This document shows, piece by piece, positions 5,274 through 14,297 of a stretch of 64,000 nucleotides of DNA (position 1 is its first letter; each line of letters opens with the position of its first letter). A program made the translations under genes and the position numbers. The stretch is from assembly GCA_030527545.1 (NCBI GenBank), contig JAUNAP010000005.1, forward strand, positions 1 through 64,000. The letters are read 5' to 3'. The notes beneath the pieces are model-generated. The model was not told the DNA's origin. It saw nothing but the letters and a program-made list of their open reading frames with translations, and made no database searches. This stretch comes from Actinomycetaceae bacterium. Its GTDB lineage: Bacteria; Actinomycetota; Actinomycetes; Actinomycetales; Actinomycetaceae.

Positions 5274-7970
5274 ATGCGTACTGCCGAAATTCGTCGCCGC
5301 TGGCTTGAGTATTTCGGGTCGCACAACCACCACCTGTGTGAATCCGTTCCGCTCGTGTCTTCCGATCCCTCGATCCTCTTTACGATAGCGGGGATGGTCC
5401 CCTTCATCCCCTACATCGTCGGCACTGAAGCCGCGCCGTGGCCACGCGCTGCGAGCGTCCAAAAGTGCATCCGCACGAACGACATCGACGAGGTCGGCAA
5501 GACGACGCGCCACGGCACGTTCTTCCAGATGTGCGGGAACTTCTCCTTCGGCGACTACTTCAAAGAGGGTGCCTCGCATTACGCGTGGGATCTTCTCACC
5601 GGCTCGCTTGAGGAGGGCAAGTACGGCCTCGACGGCGACAAGCTGTGGGTAACTATCTGGGAGAAAGACGACGAAGCGGCCGATATCTGGCTTAACCAGA
5701 TCGGTATCGATCCGACGCACCTGCAGCGGCTGCCGCGCGAGGAGATCTTCTGGCATACCGGACAACCTGGTCCTGCAGGCCCGTGCGCGGAGATCCACCT
5801 CGATCGCGGGGCTGCCTACGGCCCGGACGGTGGTCCCGTCGCAGACGTCCGTGGCGATCGCTACCTCGAGATTTGGAACCTCGTCTTCGACGAGTTTTTG
5901 CGCGGGCCCGGTACGGGCAACGATTACGAGCTCATTGGCGATCTCGATAAGAAGTGCATCGATACGGGCTTGGGGCTTGAGCGTCTTGCCTTCGTGCTCC
6001 AGGGCAAGGACAACATGTACGAGATCGACGAGGTCTATCCCGTCATTGCCGCGGCGGAGGAGCTCTCGGGCAAGAAATACAGTCTCGGGACGACGTCTTC
6101 GGCTCCCGACGACGTTCGCATGCGTATCGTTGCCGATCACGTGCGTTCGGCCCTCATGCTCATCAACGACGGAGTTCGTCCTGGTAATGACGGACGTGGC
6201 TACGTGCTGCGCCGCCTCGTACGCCGCGCCGTACGGTCCATGCGACTGCTCGGTGTCATGGATCCCGTCATGCCCGTGCTCCTTCCGGCCTCGAAGAATG
6301 CGATGGCCGCGTCTTATCCCGACCTCGACACCAACTGGGACGTGATCTCAGAGGTCGCCTACGCCGAGGAGGAGTCCTTCCGTCGCACCCTCGCCCAGGG
6401 GACGACAATCCTCGATGCTGCCGTTGCTCGGGCGCACACGCAGGGGGGAGGTGGCGTCGTTAGCGGTAGCGACGCCTTCACGCTCCACGACACCTACGGA
6501 TTCCCCATCGACCTCACCATCGAAATGGCCCGCGAGAAGGGCGTCGAGGTCGACGAAGCCGCGTTCCGTTCGCTGATGGCCGAGCAGAAGGAACGCGCTC
6601 GGGCGGATGCCTTGGCCAAAAAGCAGGGCCACGTCGACACGCATGTCTATCACGACATCCAAGAGCGCATCGGCGGTAACGTCGACTTCCTCGGCTACAG
6701 CGATCTCGACGCCGAATGTAGGATCGTGGGCCTTCTTGTCGACGGCCAGCCTGTCCCGGCTGTCTCGGCGCCTGCCGACGTCGAGGTCGTCCTCGACCGC
6801 ACGCCGTTCTACGCGGAGATGGGTGGCCAGCAGCCCGATCATGGCACGCTCGAAACAAGCGACGGCAGTCTCGTCGAGGTGGCCGACGTTCAGGCCCCCG
6901 TTAAGGGACTCACCGTTCACCGGGGCCGGCTCGTCAAGGGCGAGCTCAGCCTCGACGCGAGGGTTGACGCTCACGTCGATCACGACCGTCGCCTAGCCAT
7001 TGCGCGAGCGCATACGGCCACCCACATGGTCCACAAGGCCCTCCACGAGCACCTGGGCGAGCAGGCCACGCAGGCCGGATCGGAGAACTCGCCCTCGCGT
7101 ATGCGCTTCGATTTCCGTCACGGCTCGCAGGTTCCCGCCGACACCATGGACGCCATTGAGGAGCGCGTCAACGCTCGCCTGGCGGAGGATCTGGAGGTTA
7201 CCGACACCCAAATGCCGATCGATGAGGCACGTGCCTCGGGCGCCATGGCGCTGTTTGGTGAAAAATATGGCGACGTCGTACGCGTCGTCGACATCGGCCA
7301 GGGCTGGTCGCGTGAACTGTGTGCAGGCACGCACGTCGCCACGACGGGACACGTCGGGCGCATCGCCGTGTTGGGGGAGTCTTCCATCGGCTCGGGTCTC
7401 AGGCGCATCGAGGCCCTTGTTGGTCAGGGCGCCTACGAGTTTCAGGCACGCGAGCATGCCCTCGTGTCGCAGCTGAGCGATCTCGTGGGCGTGGGTGCCG
7501 ACCAGCTTGTCGAGCGTGTGTCAAGCCTCATGGACCGCCTTAAGGCGGCGCAGAAAGAGAACGCTAAGCTCGCCGAGGCCACCCTCGCCGCCGGAATCCC
7601 GGCCGCTGCTGCCGGTGCCACCGAGCATCACGGTGTGCGCTGTGTGTTCCACGAGCTGTCTGAGGCCCCCAGCGCGGATGCAGTGCGCTCCTTTGCTCTG
7701 GGGGTGCGCGATCGGTTTGGCGATGCCGCCGGCGTCGTTGGCATCATCGGTCGCGTCAAGTCGCGTCCCGTCGTTGTCGTCGCGACCACCCCGGCAGCGC
7801 GCGATCTCGGCGTTAAAGCGGGAGCACTCGTGCGTGTGGCAGCCACGACCATGGGCGGAGGCGGCGGCGGCAAGGACGACGTCGCACAGGGAGGCGGTAA
7901 AGACGCGTCCAAGGTCGGCGAGGCTCTGTCTGCCCTGTGGCGGGCAGCGGACAGGGGCGAGTGGCGGTAG
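5274..7970 (+). CDS. alaS: Alanyl-tRNA synthetase
   Basis: 898 residues, normal for the family. Charges tRNA-Ala in the cytoplasm. The N-terminal class II core begins MRTAEIRRRWLEYFGS, with motif 2 around FFQMCGNFSFGDYFKEGA and a motif 3 region with GLGLERLAFVLQG. The editing domain carries the metal site HTATHMVHKALHEHLG with CAGTH near residue 685, which removes mischarged Ser and Gly. The C-Ala domain ends in a glycine-rich GGGGGGKDD stretch. ACGAGG at 5258-5263 is 10 nt upstream of ATG 5274. ruvX follows after 2 nt. Confidence 0.98.
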   Translation: MRTAEIRRRWLEYFGSHNHHLCESVPLVSSDPSILFTIAGMVPFIPYIVGTEAAPWPRAASVQKCIRTNDIDEVGKTTRHGTFFQMCGNFSFGDYFKEGASHYAWDLLTGSLEEGKYGLDGDKLWVTIWEKDDEAADIWLNQIGIDPTHLQRLPREEIFWHTGQPGPAGPCAEIHLDRGAAYGPDGGPVADVRGDRYLEIWNLVFDEFLRGPGTGNDYELIGDLDKKCIDTGLGLERLAFVLQGKDNMYEIDEVYPVIAAAEELSGKKYSLGTTSSAPDDVRMRIVADHVRSALMLINDGVRPGNDGRGYVLRRLVRRAVRSMRLLGVMDPVMPVLLPASKNAMAASYPDLDTNWDVISEVAYAEEESFRRTLAQGTTILDAAVARAHTQGGGGVVSGSDAFTLHDTYGFPIDLTIEMAREKGVEVDEAAFRSLMAEQKERARADALAKKQGHVDTHVYHDIQERIGGNVDFLGYSDLDAECRIVGLLVDGQPVPAVSAPADVEVVLDRTPFYAEMGGQQPDHGTLETSDGSLVEVADVQAPVKGLTVHRGRLVKGELSLDARVDAHVDHDRRLAIARAHTATHMVHKALHEHLGEQATQAGSENSPSRMRFDFRHGSQVPADTMDAIEERVNARLAEDLEVTDTQMPIDEARASGAMALFGEKYGDVVRVVDIGQGWSRELCAGTHVATTGHVGRIAVLGESSIGSGLRRIEALVGQGAYEFQAREHALVSQLSDLVGVGADQLVERVSSLMDRLKAAQKENAKLAEATLAAGIPAAAAGATEHHGVRCVFHELSEAPSADAVRSFALGVRDRFGDAAGVVGIIGRVKSRPVVVVATTPAARDLGVKAGALVRVAATTMGGGGGGKDDVAQGGGKDASKVGEALSALWRAADRGEWR

Positions 7971-7972
7971 TG

Positions 7973-8449
7973 ATGAACCGAGGAGCCATGATCGGCGTCG
8001 ACGTGGGCAAGGCACGCGTTGGCGTTGCCCGCTGCGACGACGACGCGATCATGGCCCTGCCCGTCGCCACCCTCAGACGCGACCGCTGGGGTGGCGACGT
8101 GGAGGAGGTCGCGGAGCTTGTGGAATCGCTTGGGGCACATCGTGTTGTCGTAGGCCTGCCGAGGCTTATGGGTGGCAGTGCCGGCGCCGCAGTCGAGGAC
8201 GCGGTCGCGTGGGCGCGCGAGCTCGACGAGCTCGTCGATGTACCTATACGGCTTCTCGATGAGCGGCTCACGAGCGTGAGTGCGCACGCACAGCTACGCG
8301 AGGCGGGACGTCCCACCCGCACCCACAGATCAATCATCGACCAACAAGCCGCGGTTATTATAGTCGAGCACGCCCTCGAATCTGAGCGGCGGACGGGCCA
8401 CGAGGCGGGTATCAGCCTAGACGAGTGGCCAACGAAAGAGGAGGAGTAG
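7973..8449 (+). CDS. ruvX: RuvX/YqgF RNase H-fold nuclease (putative Holliday junction resolvase)
   Basis: 158 residues. The family acts in 16S rRNA 5'-end processing and is also described as a Holliday junction resolvase. Seen are the first acidic motif IGVDVGKARVGVARC and the later LDERLTSVSA, which supplies further metal ligands, on an RNase H-like fold. Possible starts are GTG 7937 (inside alaS), ATG 7973 and ATG 7988. I list 7973, 2 nt after the alaS stop; 7988 has AGGAG only 2 nt upstream, too close. The gene sits between alaS and mltG, as in mycobacteria. Confidence 0.9.
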   Translation: MNRGAMIGVDVGKARVGVARCDDDAIMALPVATLRRDRWGGDVEEVAELVESLGAHRVVVGLPRLMGGSAGAAVEDAVAWARELDELVDVPIRLLDERLTSVSAHAQLREAGRPTRTHRSIIDQQAAVIIVEHALESERRTGHEAGISLDEWPTKEEE

Positions 8450-8453
8450 TCGA

Positions 8454-9899
8454 GTGAGCGAGATGGATCCCCGCGAGCATCACCAGCGACGCTATCCACC
8501 CCGGGCACGTCGGCGCTTTGACGACGAGGCCCAGGACGCGGCCTTCCACCGCGAGGAGTGGGAAGACAGCTATCTTCCCGTCAGCGACGACGCCGGCTAC
8601 GACACCTCCGCCTACGGTTACGTGCCCCTCGAAGAGCCTGAGCCAGTGAGTGACGGCGATCTTCTCGACGGGACCGAGAACTATGACGGCTACTACGATG
8701 ACGTGCTCGAGGCCGACGCCTATGCTGAGGCCCCCAGTGCGGGTGGGTACGAGCCCGGAGGTGTTGAAGCCGTCTACGAGCGGACTCGCCCCCACCTGGA
8801 TCGGCAGGCGCCCCCTCCACGCCGCAACGCGCACAGGCGCAAGCAGCGCCGGCGCCGCACCGCAGTGCTGCTGGGCGTGGCGGCTCTCGTCCTCATCCTG
8901 GCGGCCGTGTCGGTGCACTATCTGGGGGGTATCCGCCAGCTCGTCTCCGGTGCCGCCGATTACGACGGTCGAGGAAGCGGCGAGGTCACAGTCACTATCC
9001 CGGAGGGCGCCTCGGGCCGAGATATCGCCCAGATCCTCCATAAGGAAGACGTTGTTGCCTCTGCTCAGGCCTTCGAGAACGCTTTCTCGGGCTCATCCCT
9101 AGCGAAGGGCATCCAGGCGGGCACCTACACGCTCCACAAGAAGATGGCGGCTTCGGAGGCGCTGGCTATGCTCCTCAACCCCGCTTCCAAGGCCGATCTC
9201 ACGATAACGATCCCGGAGGGTTTCACGGCTAAGCAGGTCCACGACCGGCTCGTGTCAGTGGGCAATTTCTCCGACGCCGAGGTCGAGGCCGCGATGAAGG
9301 ATACGACAGCCATCGGTCTTCCTGCCGAAGCGAACGGCAATCTCGAGGGCTGGCTCGCGCCTGATACCTACACAATCGGGCCGTCTGATAAGCCCGCGGA
9401 TCTGCTCAAGCAGATGGTCTCCCTCACGATTTCTCGGCTCGATAAGGCCGGTGTCGCCGCTGCGGATCGCGAGAAGGTTCTCATTAAGGGTTCCATCATC
9501 GAGCGCGAAGTGAATAAGGACGAGTACTACCCGAAGGTTGCTCGCGTCGTCGAGAATCGCCTCGCCGGGGACAGTCAGACGCACGGATTGCTGCAGATGG
9601 ATTCAACGGTGCTTTATGGGGTCGGTCAAACAGGGGGGATCCCCTCCGCGGAGCAGCTCAAGCAAGATACTCCCTATAACACCTATTTGCACAAGGGCTT
9701 ACCGCCTACACCGATCGGTGCCGTCGGGTTGAAGGCAATCGAGGCCGTCGTCCATCCTGCTGAGGGCAATTGGCTCTACTATGTGACGGTCAACCTGGGG
9801 ACGGGCGAGACAAAGTTCGCCTCGACGCTGGCCGAGCACGACGCCAATGCCAAGGAGCTTCGCCAGTACTGCGCGGACAACCCCACGGTGTGCAAGTAG
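8454..9899 (+). CDS. mltG: Endolytic murein transglycosylase MltG
   Basis: 481 residues. Cuts nascent glycan strands at the outer membrane face and so limits their length. Residues 1-130 are a long acidic, Tyr-rich cytoplasmic segment. A membrane helix follows (about 140-160, AVLLGVAALVLILAAVSVHY), then a LysM-like part and the YceG domain. The catalytic Glu is in GSIIEREVNKDEYYP, and NRLAGDSQTHGLLQMDSTVLYG and PTPIGAVG are conserved. GTG 8454 is chosen because GAGGAGG (8440-8446) is 7 nt upstream. The extended acidic N-terminus may be a place for phosphorylation or partner binding; that is inference. Confidence 0.95.
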   Translation: MSEMDPREHHQRRYPPRARRRFDDEAQDAAFHREEWEDSYLPVSDDAGYDTSAYGYVPLEEPEPVSDGDLLDGTENYDGYYDDVLEADAYAEAPSAGGYEPGGVEAVYERTRPHLDRQAPPPRRNAHRRKQRRRRTAVLLGVAALVLILAAVSVHYLGGIRQLVSGAADYDGRGSGEVTVTIPEGASGRDIAQILHKEDVVASAQAFENAFSGSSLAKGIQAGTYTLHKKMAASEALAMLLNPASKADLTITIPEGFTAKQVHDRLVSVGNFSDAEVEAAMKDTTAIGLPAEANGNLEGWLAPDTYTIGPSDKPADLLKQMVSLTISRLDKAGVAAADREKVLIKGSIIEREVNKDEYYPKVARVVENRLAGDSQTHGLLQMDSTVLYGVGQTGGIPSAEQLKQDTPYNTYLHKGLPPTPIGAVGLKAIEAVVHPAEGNWLYYVTVNLGTGETKFASTLAEHDANAKELRQYCADNPTVCK

Positions 9900-9902
9900 G
9901 CG

Positions 9903-10724
9903 GTGACCATGCCCTACGCTGCAGTCATCGGTGATCCTATCGACCATTCGCTCTCGCCGCTGCTGCACCGCGCCGCCTATGCGTCGGCAGGCATCGCCTG
10001 GGACTATCGCAAAATCCGTGTCGCGGCAGAGGATCTTGACGCTTTCATTGAGGCGTGGGACGGTGACTGTCGCGGTTTGTCGGTGACGATGCCACACAAG
10101 CACGCTGTCATGGCCCACCTCGATCACGTTGACGGATTGGCTAGGGCCACCGGCGCAGTCAACACGATCGTCAAGCAGGGTGGCCTCCTCGTCGGCTTCA
10201 ACACGGATGTCTACGGGATCGTCGAGGCTGTGCGGCGAAGCGGACGAAAATCGTGTGAGCGGTGCGTCATTGTTGGTGCCGGGTCTACGGCGTCGTCTGC
10301 GCTAGCGGCCGTCTGCGAACTGGGCACGAGGCGTCCGATCATCCTCGCCCGCCGCTTCGATGGTCCGCATCGAGCTCTCGCGGCCGCCTATCGCTTGGGG
10401 ATCGACCCCGTTGCCGTGCCTTTGCGCGATGAAAGGCGCGTGCGGGCGGCACTGGCCGAGGCAGATCTTATCGTCTCGACGGTACCCGGTGGAGCTGCTA
10501 AGCCCCTAGCGGCGCATGCTATCTCGCCTACGGCCAGCATTCTCGACGTCGTCTACGCCCCGCAGCCGACACCGTGGCAGAAGCGTGCAAACGAGTGTGG
10601 GGCCACCTTCGTCTCGGGCCTCGACATGCTCGTCCATCAGGCGATTCTTCAGATTCAGGTGATGACCGCTCACAGTGTTGACGCGAGCGTCCTCTACGAC
10701 GCTCTTCGGCGGAAGGATGATTGA
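9903..10724 (+). CDS. aroE: Shikimate dehydrogenase
   Basis: 273 residues. NADPH-dependent reduction of 3-dehydroshikimate to shikimate. The N-terminal substrate domain has DHSLSP, the catalytic Lys in TMPHKHA and the catalytic Asp in GFNTDVYG. The Rossmann part has VGAGSTASSALAA, where the usual GAGGAA loop is GAGSTA. The gene starts 3 nt after mltG and overlaps the potential upstream starts of the peptidase gene. With aroC, aroKB and the second kinase downstream it gives a nearly complete late shikimate pathway in one transcript. Confidence 0.95.
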   Translation: MTMPYAAVIGDPIDHSLSPLLHRAAYASAGIAWDYRKIRVAAEDLDAFIEAWDGDCRGLSVTMPHKHAVMAHLDHVDGLARATGAVNTIVKQGGLLVGFNTDVYGIVEAVRRSGRKSCERCVIVGAGSTASSALAAVCELGTRRPIILARRFDGPHRALAAAYRLGIDPVAVPLRDERRVRAALAEADLIVSTVPGGAAKPLAAHAISPTASILDVVYAPQPTPWQKRANECGATFVSGLDMLVHQAILQIQVMTAHSVDASVLYDALRRKDD

Positions 10725-10725
10725 C

Positions 10726-11385
10726 GTGCCCGCTTCCGCGCTGATTGCGGCGGCCTGTATGGCCGGTTGCGCTCTCGCCTACAGTCTTGGACCTGGATTC
10801 ATTTCGCAAAAGGTCTACGGCAAAAGGTTCGGCCACAAGATCTCGTGGTGGGACGCCCGTCCCGCCGTTGCGATCCTCACCGTCGTCCTTGCCGCGGCGA
10901 TGTTCGCAACCACGTGGGGGAGTGTGCGTCTCCTTTTGGCGCTACCACTTGTTGTCTTCGGACCGACGCTTGCGCTCATTGATCTGGGTGTCCATCGCTT
11001 GCCCAACCGCATCACCTCGATGTTCGCTGTGGCGACGTGCGTCGTCATCACCGTGGCGTTCATTCTTGATGGAGACGGCTCTCGTCTCGTGCGCGCAGGT
11101 TTGGCTGCGCTTTTCTTTGGACTGTTTTTCCTTCTGTCCCACTTTGTTCGTGGCGGCGTTGGTCTGGGAGATGTCAAGCTCGCGCCTTCCGTGTTTGCGC
11201 TCGCTGGCGCCGCCTCCTGGGCGGCGCTCGGGCTCACGCTCCTCGCCGCTGTCACGATGGCGGGTCTCGTCGCGCTCGGCGTTATCGTCTCGCGACGCGG
11301 CGGCTTGTCCACCCCGATTGCGCTCGGCCCCTGGATGCTGCTGGGACTCGCCGTGGGGCTGTCGCTATCGTCCACGACGTGGTGA
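10726..11385 (+). CDS. A24 family prepilin peptidase (single-domain, orphan)
   Basis: 219 residues, about seven hydrophobic segments. The aspartyl protease motifs of type IV prepilin peptidases are present: ALIDLGVHRLPNRI (first catalytic Asp) and RGGVGLGDVKLAP (second, GxGD). The N-terminal methylase domain with its cysteines is absent, as in other small actinobacterial A24 proteins. GTG 10726 is preferred, with GGAAGGA (10711-10717) 8 nt before; ATG 10717 is possible. No pilin or flp/tad gene is in the window, so the substrate must be encoded elsewhere. Its place between aroE and aroC is shared with mycobacteria. Confidence 0.88.
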   Translation: MPASALIAAACMAGCALAYSLGPGFISQKVYGKRFGHKISWWDARPAVAILTVVLAAAMFATTWGSVRLLLALPLVVFGPTLALIDLGVHRLPNRITSMFAVATCVVITVAFILDGDGSRLVRAGLAALFFGLFFLLSHFVRGGVGLGDVKLAPSVFALAGAASWAALGLTLLAAVTMAGLVALGVIVSRRGGLSTPIALGPWMLLGLAVGLSLSSTTW

Positions 11386-11424
11386 GGGCTGCGCAGGCCC
11401 AGCGGGCGTGGGAGACTGGAGCGC

Positions 11425-12627
11425 ATGCGATGGTTGAGCGCAGGCGAATCACACGGCCATTCCCTCCTTGGCATCCTCGACGGCATGCCCGCCGGGGTGG
11501 CGGTCACGACGGACGATGTGAGGAGGGCGCTGGCTAGGCGGCGGGCGGGGTATGGTCGCGGAGCCCGGCAAAAGTTCGAACAAGACGAGGTGCGTCTGGT
11601 CGGCGGCGTCCGGCACGGTCTCACGCTCGGTTCTCCGATCGGGGTGAGCGTCGCGAATTCGGAGTGGCCCAACTGGGAGGCCGTCATGAGCCCCGACCCG
11701 GTCGAGGCGAGCGAGCTCCTTAAGGATGCCGGCACGGGCGACGAGCGCGAGATCGCACGCAACCGGGTGCTGACCAAGCCCAGGCCGGGCCATGCGGACG
11801 CCGCGGGCATGCTCGCCTACGATCACTGTGATGCACGTAATGTGCTCGAACGTGCCTCCGCGCGCGAGACGGCGATGCGCGTCGCTTTGGGCACGTTCGC
11901 CGTGTGCTATCTCGAGCAGGCCGCGGGTATCACTGTCGCGTCTCGAGTCGTACGTATCGGCTCGACGGAGGTGGCCGGAGTTATCGGGCCCGACGACGCT
12001 CGTAGGCTCGACGAATCGGAGGTACGTTGCCTGGATCCTGCCGGGGAAGCGGCCCTCAAAGCGGAAATCGATGCCGCTCGCAAGAGTGGTGACACTCTCG
12101 GCGGGGTCTGCGAAGTCGTCGCGTGGGGAGTGCCCGTTGGTCTCGGGACCTACGCTCAACACGACCGGCGTCTCGATGCGCGCCTGGCCGGTGCGCTCAT
12201 GTCGATCCCGTCGGTCAAGTCCGTCGAGATAGGCGAGGGGCTCACGCAGGCGGGCCTTCGCGGCAGTCTCGCTCACGACGAGATCGTGCGTGAAGGCCAC
12301 CGGCTTGCGCGCACGTCGAATCGGGCGGGCGGAATCGAAGGCGGGATGACCAACGGTGAACCTGTCGTGGCGAAGGTGTACTTCAAGCCGATTTCGACGG
12401 TTCCGCACGCTTTGGCAACCGTGGACCTGGCGACGGGCGAACCGGCACGTGGTCTTCACCAGCGTTCGGATTCGTGTGCGGTCGTCCCCGGCGCAGTTAT
12501 TGCCGAATACGTGCTTGCTCTCGAGTTAGCCGCAGCTTTGAACGAGCGTTTCGGGGGCTACTCTCTCAGCGAGGTTCGCGCTAATATAGAGGCCTACGTC
12601 ACACGAGTGGAGGAGCGTTTGCCGTGA
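11425..12627 (+). CDS. aroC: Chorismate synthase
   Basis: 400 residues. Converts EPSP to chorismate with reduced FMN as cofactor, the last step of the shikimate pathway. Conserved segments are MRWLSAGESHGHSLLG at the start, GRGARQKFEQDEV, the FMN-contacting ERASARETAMRV, SNRAGGIEGGMTNGEP and QRSDSCAVVPGA. ATG 11425 has GGAG at 11417-11420. A hexamer GAGACT 7 nt before the ATG resembles the leaderless -10 pattern seen elsewhere here but lacks the first T. The GTGA overlap with aroKB shows translational coupling. Confidence 0.97.
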   Translation: MRWLSAGESHGHSLLGILDGMPAGVAVTTDDVRRALARRRAGYGRGARQKFEQDEVRLVGGVRHGLTLGSPIGVSVANSEWPNWEAVMSPDPVEASELLKDAGTGDEREIARNRVLTKPRPGHADAAGMLAYDHCDARNVLERASARETAMRVALGTFAVCYLEQAAGITVASRVVRIGSTEVAGVIGPDDARRLDESEVRCLDPAGEAALKAEIDAARKSGDTLGGVCEVVAWGVPVGLGTYAQHDRRLDARLAGALMSIPSVKSVEIGEGLTQAGLRGSLAHDEIVREGHRLARTSNRAGGIEGGMTNGEPVVAKVYFKPISTVPHALATVDLATGEPARGLHQRSDSCAVVPGAVIAEYVLALELAAALNERFGGYSLSEVRANIEAYVTRVEERLP

Positions 12628-14297
12628 AGCATCACGTGTCCCTGCCCGAGGGTCTCTTCCCGGTCGTTCTCGTCGGCTTGCCCGGATGTGGCAAGACCTC
12701 CGTTGCCCGCGACCTCTCGCGTCTCATCGGCGGCGTCGACGTCGATCTCGATTCCGAAATTAAGAGGCGCACGCGCTGTTCGATTGCGGAAGTGTTCGCC
12801 ACGCGGGGAGAAGAGGGGTTTCGTGACATTGAGACAGCAACGCTTCGGCATGCGTTGGCAACGTCGCACGGGGTGATTGCAGCCGGCGGTGGCGTCGTCG
12901 TGCGGGCGGAGAATCGCCGCCTGTTGGCCTCTCGTATCGTCGTCCATCTCGAGGTCTCGCCTGAGGAGGCTGCGCGACGCATTGGCGAGGGCAGGTCGGG
13001 GCGTCCCCTCCTCGATGACGCGGACGAGGGCGTCGTGGGGGAGCTCACGCGCTTGGCCGCTGAACGCGACCGCCACTACCGCCAGGTCGCGACCGTGAGC
13101 GTACCTACCGACGGACTGCGGCCGGGCGAGGTCGCCATGCGTTGCTTCGCGGCGCTACGCGAATTCGCTGATTCGCCAGCGGGGCGGCGCTGGCGCACCA
13201 TGGGCGGGCCCGAAGTCCACGAGGTTACGGTCGGCAAGAATCCCGGTTACCGCGTGCTCATCGGAGCAGGCATCCACGGCGAGGTCGCCAGGTGCTTAAG
13301 ACCGGCGACGCGGCGTGTCCTCCTCGTCCACCCGCAGGCCCTGGCGCGCCAGGCGCGCGATCTCACCGACCAACTCTCGCGCGCTCACGTCGACACGTCG
13401 ACGTTTGTCCATCCCGAGGGTGAAGAAGCGAAGACCCTCGATGTCGTTTCACAGGCGTGGGGCCGCCTCGAAGAGCTGGGTTTCACCCGCGAGGATGCGA
13501 TCGTTTCCCTGGGCGGGGGCGCGACGACTGACATGGCGGGCTTCGTGGCCGCGACGTGGCTGCGTGGGATCGACCATGTGTGCTGTCCGACCTCGCTGCT
13601 GGGCATGGTCGATGCCGCAGTGGGCGGAAAAACGGGCATCAACACCGCGTTGGGGAAAAACCTCATTGGCTCGTTCTATGCTCCGCGGGCCGTCATCGCT
13701 GATGTGACGTCACTCCAAAGCCTGCCTGAGGCTGAGTTCCGCTCGGGCCTGGGAGAAGTCATCAAGTGTGGTTTCATCGCCGACCCTCACATTCTCGCGC
13801 TCGTCGACTCCGCAGACCCGCAAGACCTTGTCAACCCGAGCGGTGGAGTGGTCTCAGAGCTTATTGCCCGCTCGGTCGAGGTCAAGGCTCGCGTCGTCAC
13901 CAGCGACTTCGCCGAGGCTGGACAACGTGAGATCCTCAACTACGGCCACACGTTCGCTCACGCTATCGAATATGCGGAGGGGTACAGGGTGCGCCACGGT
14001 GACGCGGTCGCCCAGGGAATGGTTTTCGCCGCTCACGTCGCCGAGAAAATGGGAATCGGACCGGATGGGCTTGTCGAGGCCACGCGCGAACGAGTGGCGA
14101 AGGCGGGACTGCCGACGCACTACGCGGGCGCGGATTTCGCAACGCTCTACGCAGCGATGGGGCGCGACAAAAAAGTCCGGGGCGATCACATTCGTATGGT
14201 GCTCATCGATGACATCGGCCATGCGCGCGTCGTTCCTATCGCCTCGCGAGATGTTCTCGAGCGGGCTTATGAAGCCCAGGCGAGTGGAACATCGTGA
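12624..14297 (+). CDS. aroKB: Bifunctional shikimate kinase / 3-dehydroquinate synthase (AroK-AroB fusion)
   Basis: 557 residues in one frame. The N-terminal kinase (about 1-175) has Walker A GLPGCGKT (18-25), the Mg/shikimate pair Asp41/Asp43 in DVDLDSEI, FRDIET, the AAGGGV loop and SGRPLLDD. Hence it looks active. The C-terminal half (about 195-557) is 3-dehydroquinate synthase: the NAD and metal region GGGATTDMAGFVAATWLRG, VGGKTGINTALGKNLIGSFY, and zinc ligands in NYGHTFAHAIE. It therefore joins steps 2 and 5 of the pathway. GTG 12624 follows GGAGGAG. Separate aroK and aroB are the rule in mycobacteria; similar fusions are annotated in some other actinobacteria such as bifidobacteria. Confidence 0.96.
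   Translation: MKHHVSLPEGLFPVVLVGLPGCGKTSVARDLSRLIGGVDVDLDSEIKRRTRCSIAEVFATRGEEGFRDIETATLRHALATSHGVIAAGGGVVVRAENRRLLASRIVVHLEVSPEEAARRIGEGRSGRPLLDDADEGVVGELTRLAAERDRHYRQVATVSVPTDGLRPGEVAMRCFAALREFADSPAGRRWRTMGGPEVHEVTVGKNPGYRVLIGAGIHGEVARCLRPATRRVLLVHPQALARQARDLTDQLSRAHVDTSTFVHPEGEEAKTLDVVSQAWGRLEELGFTREDAIVSLGGGATTDMAGFVAATWLRGIDHVCCPTSLLGMVDAAVGGKTGINTALGKNLIGSFYAPRAVIADVTSLQSLPEAEFRSGLGEVIKCGFIADPHILALVDSADPQDLVNPSGGVVSELIARSVEVKARVVTSDFAEAGQREILNYGHTFAHAIEYAEGYRVRHGDAVAQGMVFAAHVAEKMGIGPDGLVEATRERVAKAGLPTHYAGADFATLYAAMGRDKKVRGDHIRMVLIDDIGHARVVPIASRDVLERAYEAQASGTS

Noticed and set aside
7860-7915. Gly-rich GGC/GGA tract at the end of alaS considered as a repeat or frameshift site
   Set aside because: A glycine-rich segment is normal in the C-Ala domain of AlaRS and the frame is continuous.
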